A DNA stretch of 42,667 nt, taken from contig JAQUCU010000003.1 in assembly GCA_028686055.1 (NCBI GenBank), positions 1-42,667 on the forward strand, in the 5' to 3' direction. Origin of the DNA: Desulfuromonadaceae bacterium. GTDB lineage: Bacteria; Desulfobacterota; Desulfuromonadia; Geobacterales; Pseudopelobacteraceae. Below are positions 34,793 to 42,667 of the stretch, in pieces. A program made the translations under genes and the position numbers. A model generated the notes under the pieces. The model worked only from the letters and a program-made list of their open reading frames with translations, was not told the DNA's origin and searched no databases. Position 1 is the first letter of the stretch. Each line of letters opens with the position of its first letter.

Positions 34793-35947
34793 GTGACCGG
34801 CATCGACATCAGCAGAATCCTCCGCATATCACCCTCGCCAGCCTATGTGGTGGACCTGGGGAGAGTGCGTCATAACCTGGCGGTTCTGGACGACGTGCAG
34901 CGGCGCAGTGGCGCCAGGATTCTGATGGCGCTGAAGGCCTTCTCCATGTGGAGTATTTTCCCGCTCATCAGCCATACGCTGCAGGGTGTCTGCGCCAGTT
35001 CCCCCTGGGAAGCACGCCTGGGGCGGGAAGAGTTCGGCGGCGAGGTGCACAGCTTCGCCGCCGCCTTCAAGGAGAGCGATGTAGTTGAACTGCTCCGGAT
35101 CTCCAACCATCTTGTTTTCAACTCCTTTGGCCAACTGGAACGTTTCCGCCCATTGTGGGAGAAGGAACAGGGACGGGTTTCGGTCGGCCTGCGGGTCAAC
35201 CCGGAACACTCAGAAGGGCATACGGAGATCTACGACCCCTGCGCTCCCAACTCACGCCTCGGCATTCCCCGCCGGGAGTTCGAAGGAAGATCCCTGAGCG
35301 GAGTCGAAGGGCTGCATTTCCACACCCTCTGCGAGCAGCTCTTTGAGCCACTGGAACGGACGGCAAGGGTTTTTGAAGAGCGCTTCGGCGAGTTTCTGCC
35401 GGGGATGAAATGGATCAACTTCGGCGGCGGGCACCACATCACCCGCGAAGGGTACGACATCGACGGGCTGGTGGATCTGGTCAAGTACTTTCGAGAGAAA
35501 TACAGGCTTACGGTCTACCTTGAACCGGGCGAGGCGGTCGCAATAGGTACCGGCATCCTGGTGGGAGAGGTCCTTGATGTGGTCAACAACGGCGTGGATA
35601 ACGCCATCCTGGACGTATCCGCCACCTGCCATATGCCTGACATCATCGAGATGCCCTACCGCCCCGTCATCGATGGCGGCTTCGACCCCGGTGAAAAACC
35701 GCACACCTACCGACTGGGAGGAGCCTCCTGTCTTGCTGGTGACATAATCGGCGACTGGTCATTCGAGAAGCCGCTCCGTCCGGGCGACAGGCTCGCTTTT
35801 GAGGACATGGCACACTATACGATGGTGAAGACCACCACCTTCAACGGCATTCAGCACCCGCACATCTGCACCTTTGAACCGGAAAGCGGGGAGTTGAAGG
35901 TGGTACGCAGCTTTGGCTACGAAGATTTCAAACAGAGACTTTCATAA
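34793..35947 (+). CDS. nspC: Carboxynorspermidine/carboxyspermidine decarboxylase-like (NspC)
   Basis: This PLP-dependent decarboxylase removes CO2 from the product of the preceding dehydrogenase-type enzyme, giving spermidine, norspermidine or aminopropylagmatine. The 384-residue protein shows the PLP lysine K48 in MALKAFSMWSIF, NSRLG near 151, the GLHFHTLCEQ motif near 170-179, NFGGGHH near 210, EPGEAVAI near 244 and the catalytic-region CHMPD near 280. The start is GTG with GGGGA about 10 bases upstream. Codons for LSGVEG just before GLHFHTLCEQ are encoded by a 20-base sequence nearly identical to the repeat in thiL. It follows the secreted small-protein gene by 14 bp. Confidence 0.93.
   Translation: MTGIDISRILRISPSPAYVVDLGRVRHNLAVLDDVQRRSGARILMALKAFSMWSIFPLISHTLQGVCASSPWEARLGREEFGGEVHSFAAAFKESDVVELLRISNHLVFNSFGQLERFRPLWEKEQGRVSVGLRVNPEHSEGHTEIYDPCAPNSRLGIPRREFEGRSLSGVEGLHFHTLCEQLFEPLERTARVFEERFGEFLPGMKWINFGGGHHITREGYDIDGLVDLVKYFREKYRLTVYLEPGEAVAIGTGILVGEVLDVVNNGVDNAILDVSATCHMPDIIEMPYRPVIDGGFDPGEKPHTYRLGGASCLAGDIIGDWSFEKPLRPGDRLAFEDMAHYTMVKTTTFNGIQHPHICTFEPESGELKVVRSFGYEDFKQRLS
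35292..35311. repeat. 20-base repeat core inside nspC, matching the ThiL element
   Basis: CCCTGAGCGGAGTCGAAGGG is the reverse complement, with one mismatch, of 14974-14993 inside thiL. It is in frame and codes for residues at a position where relatives have similar L-x-G-(I/V)-x-G residues, so it may be partly coincidental or conserved by fit. Confidence 0.6.
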
Positions 35948-35957
35948 GGAAACTACC

Positions 35958-36167
35958 ATGTCAATCAACACAAGAATTTGGATGACCGGCTCACTGGAAT
36001 GGTTCGGCTATATCGGAGAAGAGGAGATGTTTCTCGGACAGCGCTCTTTCCCCAACCCTCCTGAAGAAGGAGACGCCTGGACAACCGAAGTTGGCGATAT
36101 GTTCAAAATTATCGACGGCGAAATAACGTTATTAGGCAAGACAGAACCACCGAAGAAATACTGGTGA
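35958..36167 (+). CDS. 69-residue protein of unknown function
   Basis: This short gene lies 10 bp after nspC and overlaps the priA GTG start by 4 bp, so it looks like a real operon member. AAGGA about 7 bases before the ATG at 35958 supports the start. The protein is soluble and acidic, rich in aromatic residues and Gly, with no membrane segment or cysteine (MSINTRIWMTGSLEWFGYIG...). The sequence suggests a small beta-rich domain. I recognise no family. It could serve the polyamine enzymes or PriA, or neither. Confidence 0.65.
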   Translation: MSINTRIWMTGSLEWFGYIGEEEMFLGQRSFPNPPEEGDAWTTEVGDMFKIIDGEITLLGKTEPPKKYW

Positions 36168-38446
36168 CACGACCGGATGCCCCCCACGATACAACAGCCA
36201 CCCACCACATGACATACCCACTCCATATCATTGAAGTCGCCATCCCGCTGTACCTGGACAGGACCTTCCACTACCTGGTGCCCGAACATCTGCAGCCGGA
36301 GGCACTATCCGGACGCCGGGCCCTGGTGCCGTTCGGGCGGCGCCAGCTGACCGGCTATATCCTCGGCAGCGTTACAGACACCGCAATTGAAAACCTTAAA
36401 GAGATCACCGGTATCCTGGACAGGGAAAATCTCTGGACTCCGGGAGAACTGGAATTTTTTCGCTGGACAGCAGCGTATTACCAGCATCCGCTGGGCGAAG
36501 TCGTGCGTACGGCCCTTCCGGCCGGAATAAATATCCAGACCCGCAAGGGTTCCACCAATGGACAGGAAACACTGACCGGTGGGAAAAATGCACGGCATGA
36601 AAAGTTCTATCTGCCGGGTACGATCGTAGATCCTCCCCGCCAACCGGGCGTCAAAGCTCTCGAAGTACTGGCGGTCATTCGGGAGGCCGGCGATATTTCA
36701 GGCGCGGAGCTGCGCAAACGCTTCGGCGTCTGTGCCCCACAGCTTAAACGGCTTGTCGAGCTCGGGATGATTACGGTAGAAGAGCGCGAAGTATACCGGG
36801 ACCCTTTTAAAAACTGCACCGTTGAACGTGACGAACCGCGCCGCCTGCACACCCATCAGAAGGCGGCTCTGGATGTAATTGCGGACAGCCTGGACAGTCA
36901 GCGGTTTACCCCGTTTCTGCTCTATGGTGTAACCGGCAGCGGCAAGACCGAGGTATATCTTCAGGCCATAGCGCACGCCCTCGAACTCGGCAGAAATGCG
37001 CTGGTGCTGGTCCCTGAAATCGCTCTCACCCCCCAGCTGACCGGCCGCTTCCAGGCCCGCTTCGGCGGCGGCATCGCGATCCTGCACAGCGCCCTTTCCG
37101 ACGGCGAACGCTATGACGAATGGCGCCGCATCCGGAGGGGACTGGCAAGGATCGTCATCGGCGCCCGTTCGGCGATTTTCGCACCGCTGGACAGGATCGG
37201 CATAATCATCGTAGACGAAGAGCATGAGGCATCGTTCAAGCAGTCCGACGGACTACGCTACAATGCCCGCGACCTGGCGCTGGTACGGGGCAGGATGGAA
37301 CAGGCAGCGGTCGTGCTCGGCTCGGCGACGCCGTCGGTGACCACTATCCATGCTGCGGACGAGGGGCGCCTGACACTGCTTGAACTGCCGGAGCGGGTCG
37401 AAGGGCGTCCCATGCCGCAGGTTGATCTGGTGGCGATGAAAGGCTCTAAAGAAACCATCTCAAAAGAGCTGTCGGCATGCCTGACCGGAACGTACGCGCA
37501 GGGACACCAGGCGATTGTTTTCCTGAACCGGCGCGGATTCGCCACCTTTCTTGTCTGCGCCGACTGCGGCAAACCGCTGACCTGCCCCAACTGCTCCGTC
37601 ACGCTCACCTATCACCGCCAGCGCGGTCAGAGTCTCTGCCATTACTGCGACTATGCCGTTCCGGCACCAGGCACATGCCCCTCGTGCGGCGGAACGACAC
37701 TGAGTGAACTGGGGGCCGGGACCGAAAAACTCGAACAGGAGTTGAAAGGGCTGCTGCCGGCCGCACGGATTCTCAGGATGGACAGTGACACCACCTCGGG
37801 CAAGGGGAGCCACGAGCGCCTGTTGTCGCGGATGAACGATGGCAGCGCCGATATCCTGGTCGGCACCCAGATGATTGCCAAGGGGCATGATTTCCCCGAA
37901 GTGACGCTGGTCGGGGTGGTGAACGCCGAGACGAGCCTGGGAATGCCCGATTTCCGCGCCGCCGAACGCACCTTCCAGCTGCTGTCGCAGGTCATCGGCC
38001 GGGCAGGGCGTGGTGAAAACCCGGGGCGGGTGATCGTGCAGGCACTTGACACGGAGCATTATGCAATCAAGGCTGCTGCAGAGCATGATGCTGCAGGATT
38101 CTACCGGCAGGAGCTGGAGTTTCGCCGGGAAGCCGGGTATCCCCCCTTTGCACATCTGGCGGCATTTGCCGTATCCGGCCTGTCAGAGCAGGCGGTCTCC
38201 GCCCAGGCCGACACCACCGCCCGTTTACTGATGCAGCTGAAATCAGAGATGAAACTACGCGTCGAGATCCTGGGCCCGGCCCCCTCCCCGATCTACCGCC
38301 TGAGAAACCGTTTTCGCCGTCAGATCCTGCTCAAGGGAGCAAACCGCAGCGAACTGCATCGCCTGCTCAAAGCCTGGCGGCAGCGGACTGCAACCGTCTC
38401 AACGGTCCGCATTTCCGTCGATATAGATCCGGTCGACATGATGTAG
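36164..38446 (+). CDS. priA: Primosomal protein N' (replication restart helicase PriA)
   Basis: PriA reloads the replisome at collapsed forks. The 760-residue protein has a DNA-binding N-domain (VAIPLYLDRTFHYLVPEH), a superfamily 2 helicase core with Walker A GVTGSGKTE (about 258-266) and DEEHEAS (about 350-356), a zinc-binding region of eight cysteines (CADCGKPLTCPNCSVTL, CHYCDY, CPSCGG; about 465-510) and motifs SATPSVTT and QVIGRAGR. The GTG at 36164 overlaps the preceding stop (GTGA), implying coupling. The ATG at 36209 (MTYPLHIIEVAIPL) matches the family N-terminus better but has no clear Shine-Dalgarno; both are possible. Confidence 0.95.
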   Translation: MTRPDAPHDTTATHHMTYPLHIIEVAIPLYLDRTFHYLVPEHLQPEALSGRRALVPFGRRQLTGYILGSVTDTAIENLKEITGILDRENLWTPGELEFFRWTAAYYQHPLGEVVRTALPAGINIQTRKGSTNGQETLTGGKNARHEKFYLPGTIVDPPRQPGVKALEVLAVIREAGDISGAELRKRFGVCAPQLKRLVELGMITVEEREVYRDPFKNCTVERDEPRRLHTHQKAALDVIADSLDSQRFTPFLLYGVTGSGKTEVYLQAIAHALELGRNALVLVPEIALTPQLTGRFQARFGGGIAILHSALSDGERYDEWRRIRRGLARIVIGARSAIFAPLDRIGIIIVDEEHEASFKQSDGLRYNARDLALVRGRMEQAAVVLGSATPSVTTIHAADEGRLTLLELPERVEGRPMPQVDLVAMKGSKETISKELSACLTGTYAQGHQAIVFLNRRGFATFLVCADCGKPLTCPNCSVTLTYHRQRGQSLCHYCDYAVPAPGTCPSCGGTTLSELGAGTEKLEQELKGLLPAARILRMDSDTTSGKGSHERLLSRMNDGSADILVGTQMIAKGHDFPEVTLVGVVNAETSLGMPDFRAAERTFQLLSQVIGRAGRGENPGRVIVQALDTEHYAIKAAAEHDAAGFYRQELEFRREAGYPPFAHLAAFAVSGLSEQAVSAQADTTARLLMQLKSEMKLRVEILGPAPSPIYRLRNRFRRQILLKGANRSELHRLLKAWRQRTATVSTVRISVDIDPVDMM

Positions 38447-38541
38447 TGTCGCCACGTTCCCCTTTGTTATTTCACTCCGACAGATAAATCTGATAAAGTG
38501 CCGATCAACAGCATACTTCATTTGACAGCGGACCATGTTCT

Positions 38542-40338
38542 ATGCATCACGGCGGAATTTACGAGGAAGAAATAGCGGGCAAGGCGTACGACACCGCCCT
38601 GTTACGGCGCTTTGCACGCTACGTGGCCCCCTATCGGCTGTCCATCACGATCGTGGTGCTGATACTGCCGCTGGTCGCAGCGTGCCGGCTGGCGCAGCCC
38701 TGGATCATAAAGCTGGCCATCGACAACCATATCATCACCGGAAAACTGGCCGGGCTCGAAAACATCGCCCTCGGTTTCCTCGCTGTCCTGCTGGCTGAGT
38801 CGCTGTTCTCCTTTCTGGAGGTGTATCTGCTGCAGTCAGTCGGGCAGCAGGTCATGTCGGACATGCGCTCAGAGCTGTACCGGCACGTCATGCATCTTCC
38901 GGTTTCGTGGTTCGACCGCGTGCCGACCGGAAGTGCGGTAACCCGACTGACGAGCGACATCGAGGTGCTGGGCGAAATGTTCGCCTCCGGCATTATCACG
39001 ATCATCGGTGACATCCTGCTGCTGATCGGGATCATCTCCGTCATGCTCTGGATGGACTTGAAACTGTCGCTGGTGACCTTTTCGGTCCTGCCGGTGCTGC
39101 TGTATGTCGCCTATACATTCCGGCGACGCATGAGAAAATCGTTCCGGGAGGTCCGTGCCCGTCTGGGGAGACTGAACGCCTTCCTCAATGAATGCATCTC
39201 GGGGATCAGCATCATCCAGATCTTTAACCGGGAACGGGATGAGGAGCGGCGTTTCAGCCTTCTGAATGGATCGTATCGCGACGCCAATACGCCGGTCATC
39301 TTCTGGGACGCATCCCTGTATGCCCTGGTTGAGGCGCTGTCATCAATTGCCGTGGCTCTGATACTATGGTACGGCGGCGGTGAGATCGTAAAAGGAGCCC
39401 TGACCTTCGGCGTGCTGGTTGCCTTCATCCAGTATATTGAAAAGTTTTTTTCCCCCATACGCGACCTCTCGGCCAAATATTCAGTCATGCAGGGAGCGAT
39501 GGCATCGCTGGAAAGGATCTTTGCGCTGCTTGATACTCCGGCGACAGAGCAGAAATCCCCCCTCCCAACCTTTGATAAAAGTGGATACTCGGCAGGGGGG
39601 GATGAATCGATTCCTCTTATCGAATTCCGCGATGTATCATTCTCCTACCAGGACGGCAATGACATCCTGAGCGGCTTCAGTCTGGCGGTTCAGCGCGGAG
39701 AGCGGATCGCAATCGTCGGGGAGAGCGGCGGCGGCAAAACGACCATCACCCGTCTGCTTACCCGCCTCTATGAAATCGAGCGGGGCAGCATCCTGCTGCA
39801 GGGGAAAGACATTCGCGAGCTCGACCTGGCACAGGTGCGCCGGCGGGTTGGTGTCGTTCTTCAGGACCCCTGCCTGTTTGCCGGAAGCATCGAGTTCAAT
39901 ATCTGCCTGGGCGACCTTCAGGCCAGACAGCGCGTGCGCCAGGCAGCGGCGGCGGTAGGAGCGGACCGTTTTATCGACCGGCTGCCGAACGGCTATGATG
40001 AAGAGGTACGGGAGAAGGGGAGCAATTTTTCCGTCGGCGAGAAACAGCTGATCTCATTCGCCCGGGCCGTCGCCTTCGATCCGGAGATTCTCGTTCTGGA
40101 CGAGGCCACCGCCAGTATTGACAGCGCCTCGGAGCAGATGATTCAGGAGGGGATCAAGGGGATGATGCAGGGTCGTACCTCGCTGGTCATCGCCCATCGC
40201 CTTTCCACGGTCCGGGATGCAGACCGCATCATCACGATCCGGCACGGCATCAAGACCGAAGAGGGAACGCACGAGGAACTGATGCGCGCAGAGGGAATAT
40301 ACTCCAGGCTGTATCGGCTGCAGTTCGGTGAAATGTAA
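38542..40338 (+). CDS. MsbA/YheH-like ABC exporter (fused permease-ATPase)
   Basis: This 598-residue half-transporter forms a homo- or heterodimeric exporter for lipids or drugs. Six transmembrane helices lie in about 30-310. The nucleotide-binding domain shows Walker A GESGGGKTT near 393-401, the Q-loop VVLQDP, signature FSVGEKQLISFARA (a variant of LSGGQ seen in the YheH/LmrCD branch), Walker B ILVLDEATASID and IAHRLS. The linker before the ATPase domain contains a repeat-derived stretch. The start ATG at 38542 has a weak CGGA site. It follows priA by 95 bp and precedes hypB with a promoter between. The substrate is unknown. Confidence 0.92.
   Translation: MHHGGIYEEEIAGKAYDTALLRRFARYVAPYRLSITIVVLILPLVAACRLAQPWIIKLAIDNHIITGKLAGLENIALGFLAVLLAESLFSFLEVYLLQSVGQQVMSDMRSELYRHVMHLPVSWFDRVPTGSAVTRLTSDIEVLGEMFASGIITIIGDILLLIGIISVMLWMDLKLSLVTFSVLPVLLYVAYTFRRRMRKSFREVRARLGRLNAFLNECISGISIIQIFNRERDEERRFSLLNGSYRDANTPVIFWDASLYALVEALSSIAVALILWYGGGEIVKGALTFGVLVAFIQYIEKFFSPIRDLSAKYSVMQGAMASLERIFALLDTPATEQKSPLPTFDKSGYSAGGDESIPLIEFRDVSFSYQDGNDILSGFSLAVQRGERIAIVGESGGGKTTITRLLTRLYEIERGSILLQGKDIRELDLAQVRRRVGVVLQDPCLFAGSIEFNICLGDLQARQRVRQAAAAVGADRFIDRLPNGYDEEVREKGSNFSVGEKQLISFARAVAFDPEILVLDEATASIDSASEQMIQEGIKGMMQGRTSLVIAHRLSTVRDADRIITIRHGIKTEEGTHEELMRAEGIYSRLYRLQFGEM
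39555..39603. repeat. Palindromic repeat DNA translated in the ABC exporter linker
   Basis: ATCCCCCCT (39555-39563) and AGGGGGGGAT (39594-39603) are inverted arms around CCTTTGATAAAAGTGG, an inner imperfect palindrome. The C/G runs encode part of the segment SPLPTFDKSGYSAGGDES, a linker not conserved in the family. It resembles REP-type elements from this group and differs from the ThiL element. Confidence 0.6.
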
Positions 40339-40361
40339 ACAGGATCCAGGTTCAACTGATA

Positions 40362-40390
40362 TTGCATCCGCGATTATAAACTGATACCTT
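40362..40390 (+). promoter_or_regulatory. Predicted promoter of hypB-hypF
   Basis: TTGCAT (40362-40367), 17 bp, TACCTT (40385-40390), about 30 bp before the hypB ATG. Confidence 0.45.
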
Positions 40391-40418
40391 ATTCTGAACA
40401 ACGTAATAGGAGCCCACC

Positions 40419-41207
40419 ATGTGCACAACCTGCGGATGTACGACAGCGGACCATAATCACGACCATGACCATGGGCACACACACCGTCACGACCACTCTG
40501 ACGGGCACTCCCACGGAGGAAAACATTCTCACGAGCACGGCGCTGAATCCGGAACGCGGACAAAGGTCACCATTGAAGAAGATATCCTGGGTAAGAACAA
40601 CCGTCTTGCAGGCTTTAACCGCGCCCTGTTCAGGGAAAAGGGGATTTTTGTCCTGAATCTGGTCAGTTCGCCCGGTTCAGGCAAGACAACCCTTCTTGAA
40701 CGTACCCTGCGGGACCTGTCGCACAAACTCCGCTTCGCCGTCATCGAGGGGGACCAGCAGACAGATAACGATGCCCGGCGCATCGCCGCGACCGGAGTGC
40801 CGGCACGTCAGATTAATACCGGTTCAGGGTGCCATCTGGATGCCCACATGATCATGCACGGCACCGACAGTTTCGACCTCGACCACCTGGATCTGCTGAT
40901 GATCGAAAATGTCGGCAACCTGGTCTGCCCGGCCGCCTTCGACCTGGGAGAAAACCACAAAGTGGTCGTCCTCTCCGTCACCGAAGGTGAGGACAAACCG
41001 CTTAAATACCCGCAGATGTTCCATAACTCGACCGTCATGCTGCTCAACAAGACCGACCTGCTGCCGCACACCGATTTCGATGTTGAAAAGTGCAGGGAAT
41101 ATGCACGCCGCGTAAGCCCCGGTATCATCATCTTTGAAGTATCAGCCCGGAACGGCGACGGCATGGAGGCGTGGTACCAGTGGCTCTGCACCGAGGCACA
41201 ACACTGA
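40419..41207 (+). CDS. hypB: Hydrogenase nickel incorporation GTPase HypB
   Basis: HypB delivers nickel to [NiFe]-hydrogenase large subunits, driven by GTP. The 262-residue protein begins with MCTTCGC, the high-affinity nickel CxxCGC motif, followed by a His/Asp/Gly-rich stretch (about 12-42) that stores metal. The GTPase domain has the P-loop SSPGSGKTT at about 83-91, EGDQQTDNDARR near 110, IENVGNLVCPA near 165 and the NKTD motif near 209. AGGAG lies about 7 bases before the ATG. hypF follows with a short overlap. No hydrogenase structural genes are in the window. Confidence 0.97.
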   Translation: MCTTCGCTTADHNHDHDHGHTHRHDHSDGHSHGGKHSHEHGAESGTRTKVTIEEDILGKNNRLAGFNRALFREKGIFVLNLVSSPGSGKTTLLERTLRDLSHKLRFAVIEGDQQTDNDARRIAATGVPARQINTGSGCHLDAHMIMHGTDSFDLDHLDLLMIENVGNLVCPAAFDLGENHKVVVLSVTEGEDKPLKYPQMFHNSTVMLLNKTDLLPHTDFDVEKCREYARRVSPGIIIFEVSARNGDGMEAWYQWLCTEAQH

Positions 41208-42667
41208 CACGCCGCTGCCGGCACACGATTGGGGGGATTGTCCAGGGGGTCGGTTTCCGCCCGTTCGTGTACCGGCTGGCGCATGAGCTGAATCTTACCG
41301 GCTGGGTGCGCAACACTCCGGCCGGTGTCGAGATCGAAATCCAGGGGGACGATGACCGGCTGAACGCCTTTGAGCAGGATCTGCAGGACAAACTTCCCCC
41401 TCTGGCTCAGGTAACCTCCCACGTAAGGGTGGATATCCCTGCCTGTGACGACAATTATTTCACGATACTCCCGAGCGGTGACGGCAGAGTTGATATCCGG
41501 ATCGCCCCAGATTTTGCGATCTGCGCCGACTGCCTGCGGGAACTTTTCGACCCGGCCGACCGGCGCTACCGCTATCCGTTCATAACCTGTACCAACTGCG
41601 GACCCCGTTATTCCATTATCACCGGCACCCCCTACGACCGTCCCAACACAACCATGGCAGGTTTCCCGCTCTGCCCCGACTGCCTGCAGGAATACCGGGA
41701 GCCGCTTGACCGGCGCTTCCATGCCCAGCCGATAGCGTGCCACAGCTGCGGGCCTCAGGTTACCCTGCTGACATCCAAAGGTGAAAAAATTGCCTTTCGC
41801 GACGAGGCTGTTGTGCAGGCGGCAGAGCTGCTCAAAAGCGGCGCAATCATTGCAATCAAAGGCATCGGCGGCTACCACCTGGCGGTTGATGCCTGCAATC
41901 ACGGTGCGGTACAGCAGCTGCGGGAGCGGAAGAAGCGCGATGAAAAACCGTTCGCCGTCATGGCGGCAAACCTTGAAACAGCGCGCAAACTGGTGTTTAT
42001 GAGTAACATGGAAGAGCGGCTGCTGAGCTCTGCGGAAGCGCCAATCGTCATCGCCGCAAAACGCCATGACACGCCGCTTTCTCCACTGATCGCCCCCGGC
42101 AACGGCTGGCTCGGCCTGATGCTGCCGTATGCGCCGCTGCATCATCTGCTGATGCGTAACAGTTTCCAGGCGCTCGTCATGACCAGCGGCAACATATCAG
42201 ACGAGCCGGTGGCCTTTGAAGATCGTGAGGCCCTGCAGCGCCTGGCCGGCATAGCAGACTATTTTCTGATTCATGACCGCCCGATTCATATCCGCAGCGA
42301 TGATTCGGTGATGCGCGTTTTTCAGGGGAGGCCGCTCTTTTACCGCCGCGCCAGGGGTTATGCCCCCAGTGCCCTCACACTCCCGTTCACTGTGCCGCCT
42401 CTGCTTGCAACAGGGGCCGAACTGAAGAGCGCAGTCTGCCTCGCAGACGGCAACCGTGCGTTTCTCAGCCAGCATATCGGCGACCTGAAGAACCAGAGTA
42501 CACTGGACTCTTTTGCGCATACTGTTACACATCTCTCCGCCATCCTGGCAGTCAAGCCGGGGCTGGTCGCCTGCGACCTGCACCCGGACTACCTTTCATC
42601 ACGTTTTGCCGAGGATTCCGGCGTGCCGCTGATCCGGGTACAACACCATCACGCCCATCTGGCCTCC
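41180..42667 (+). CDS. hypF: Carbamoyltransferase HypF, N-terminal part (gene continues past window)
   Basis: HypF makes the thiocarbamate cyanide precursor for the active-site iron of [NiFe]-hydrogenase. The 496 visible codons hold the acylphosphatase domain (GIVQGVGFRPFVYRLA at about 20-35), a double zinc-finger region (CADC, CTNCG, CPDC, CHSCG), the YrdC-like domain (AIKGIGGYHLAVDACN, then KKRDEKPFAVM) and the start of the Kae1-like carbamoyltransferase domain (ATGAELKSAVCL, CDLHPDY, QHHHAHLAS). The start is not certain: GTG at 41180 lies about 10 bases after GGAGG and overlaps hypB by 28 bp; the first family residues begin near 41213. No stop occurs before the window edge. Confidence 0.93.
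   Translation, partial: MALHRGTTLTRRCRHTIGGIVQGVGFRPFVYRLAHELNLTGWVRNTPAGVEIEIQGDDDRLNAFEQDLQDKLPPLAQVTSHVRVDIPACDDNYFTILPSGDGRVDIRIAPDFAICADCLRELFDPADRRYRYPFITCTNCGPRYSIITGTPYDRPNTTMAGFPLCPDCLQEYREPLDRRFHAQPIACHSCGPQVTLLTSKGEKIAFRDEAVVQAAELLKSGAIIAIKGIGGYHLAVDACNHGAVQQLRERKKRDEKPFAVMAANLETARKLVFMSNMEERLLSSAEAPIVIAAKRHDTPLSPLIAPGNGWLGLMLPYAPLHHLLMRNSFQALVMTSGNISDEPVAFEDREALQRLAGIADYFLIHDRPIHIRSDDSVMRVFQGRPLFYRRARGYAPSALTLPFTVPPLLATGAELKSAVCLADGNRAFLSQHIGDLKNQSTLDSFAHTVTHLSAILAVKPGLVACDLHPDYLSSRFAEDSGVPLIRVQHHHAHLAS

Noticed and set aside
40808-42145. Long open frame (445 codons) on the minus strand opposite hypB/hypF
   Set aside because: Its translation shows no family pattern and it is fully covered by well-conserved genes on the plus strand; it is a shadow of their codon bias.
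1-42667. CRISPR array, prophage, IS element, tRNA or rRNA
   Set aside because: No regularly spaced direct repeats, transposase, integrase or tRNA-like structures were seen by eye; a tRNA scan could not be run.

Overview
This window is ordinary chromosomal sequence from a Gram-negative, anaerobic, probably metal-reducing deltaproteobacterium of the Geobacter/Trichlorobacter/Pelobacter propionicus group (Geobacterales). The signs are a small membrane-anchored c-type cytochrome, HypB/HypF hydrogenase maturation proteins, a carboxynorspermidine-type polyamine operon, LPS heptose genes, a CIRCE/HrcA-controlled hrcA-grpE-dnaK-dnaJ operon, and a general resemblance of the proteins to Geobacter homologues. 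The genus is inferred from family resemblance, not from a search. I see no prophage, IS element, CRISPR array, tRNA or rRNA.

Layout. 1-1402 (+): the 3' end of an RlmL-type rRNA methyltransferase, then the ribosome-assembly GTPase RbgA/YlqF. 1415-2158 (-): a small diheme-type cytochrome and a small membrane protein. 2222-8524 (-): a cytidylate-kinase-like protein and a TudS/DUF523 protein, followed by hrcA-grpE-dnaK-dnaJ behind a CIRCE element. 8618-10448 (+): an NAD-dependent epimerase-like protein and WrbA. 10490-10748 (-): a strong candidate for 6S RNA with its own promoter and terminator. 10766-15621 (-): DAHP synthase, a Crp/Fnr regulator, transketolase and ThiL, closely packed. 15830-17965 (+): two parvulin-type lipoprotein chaperones. 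18045-18785 (-): a double pseudo-receiver protein. 18869-21989 (-): hldE, gmhA and a glycosyltransferase for LPS inner core. 22012-23106 (-): mreB. 23343-26699 (+): ileS and lspA. 26768-30951 (-): an amidohydrolase, Lon and Hsp20. 31175-38446 (+): speA, carboxynorspermidine dehydrogenase-like, a secreted small protein, nspC-like, a 69-residue protein and priA. 38542-40338 (+): an MsbA-like ABC exporter. 40362-42667 (+): hypB and the 5' part of hypF.

How the genes work together. Protein quality control dominates: DnaK/DnaJ/GrpE with its repressor HrcA, Lon with Hsp20, and periplasmic PpiC/SurA-like foldases. Envelope genes are the second theme (heptose synthesis, MreB, LspA, MsbA-like exporter). 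Transketolase and DAHP synthase are linked by erythrose 4-phosphate and flank a Crp/Fnr-type regulator. The polyamine operon joins arginine decarboxylase to carboxyspermidine-type enzymes with no ureohydrolase in view, which suggests a route through carboxyaminopropylagmatine.

The most interesting small-scale signals are: (i) the likely 6S RNA in the 318-bp gap at 10449-10765; (ii) three in-frame 27-bp tandem repeats before grpE, each carrying its own Shine-Dalgarno and ATG; (iii) palindromic repeat DNA that appears to be translated inside ThiL and in the linker of the ABC exporter, with the ThiL repeat core recurring (19 of 20 bases) inside the nspC-like gene; and (iv) two unexplained small proteins in the polyamine operon.
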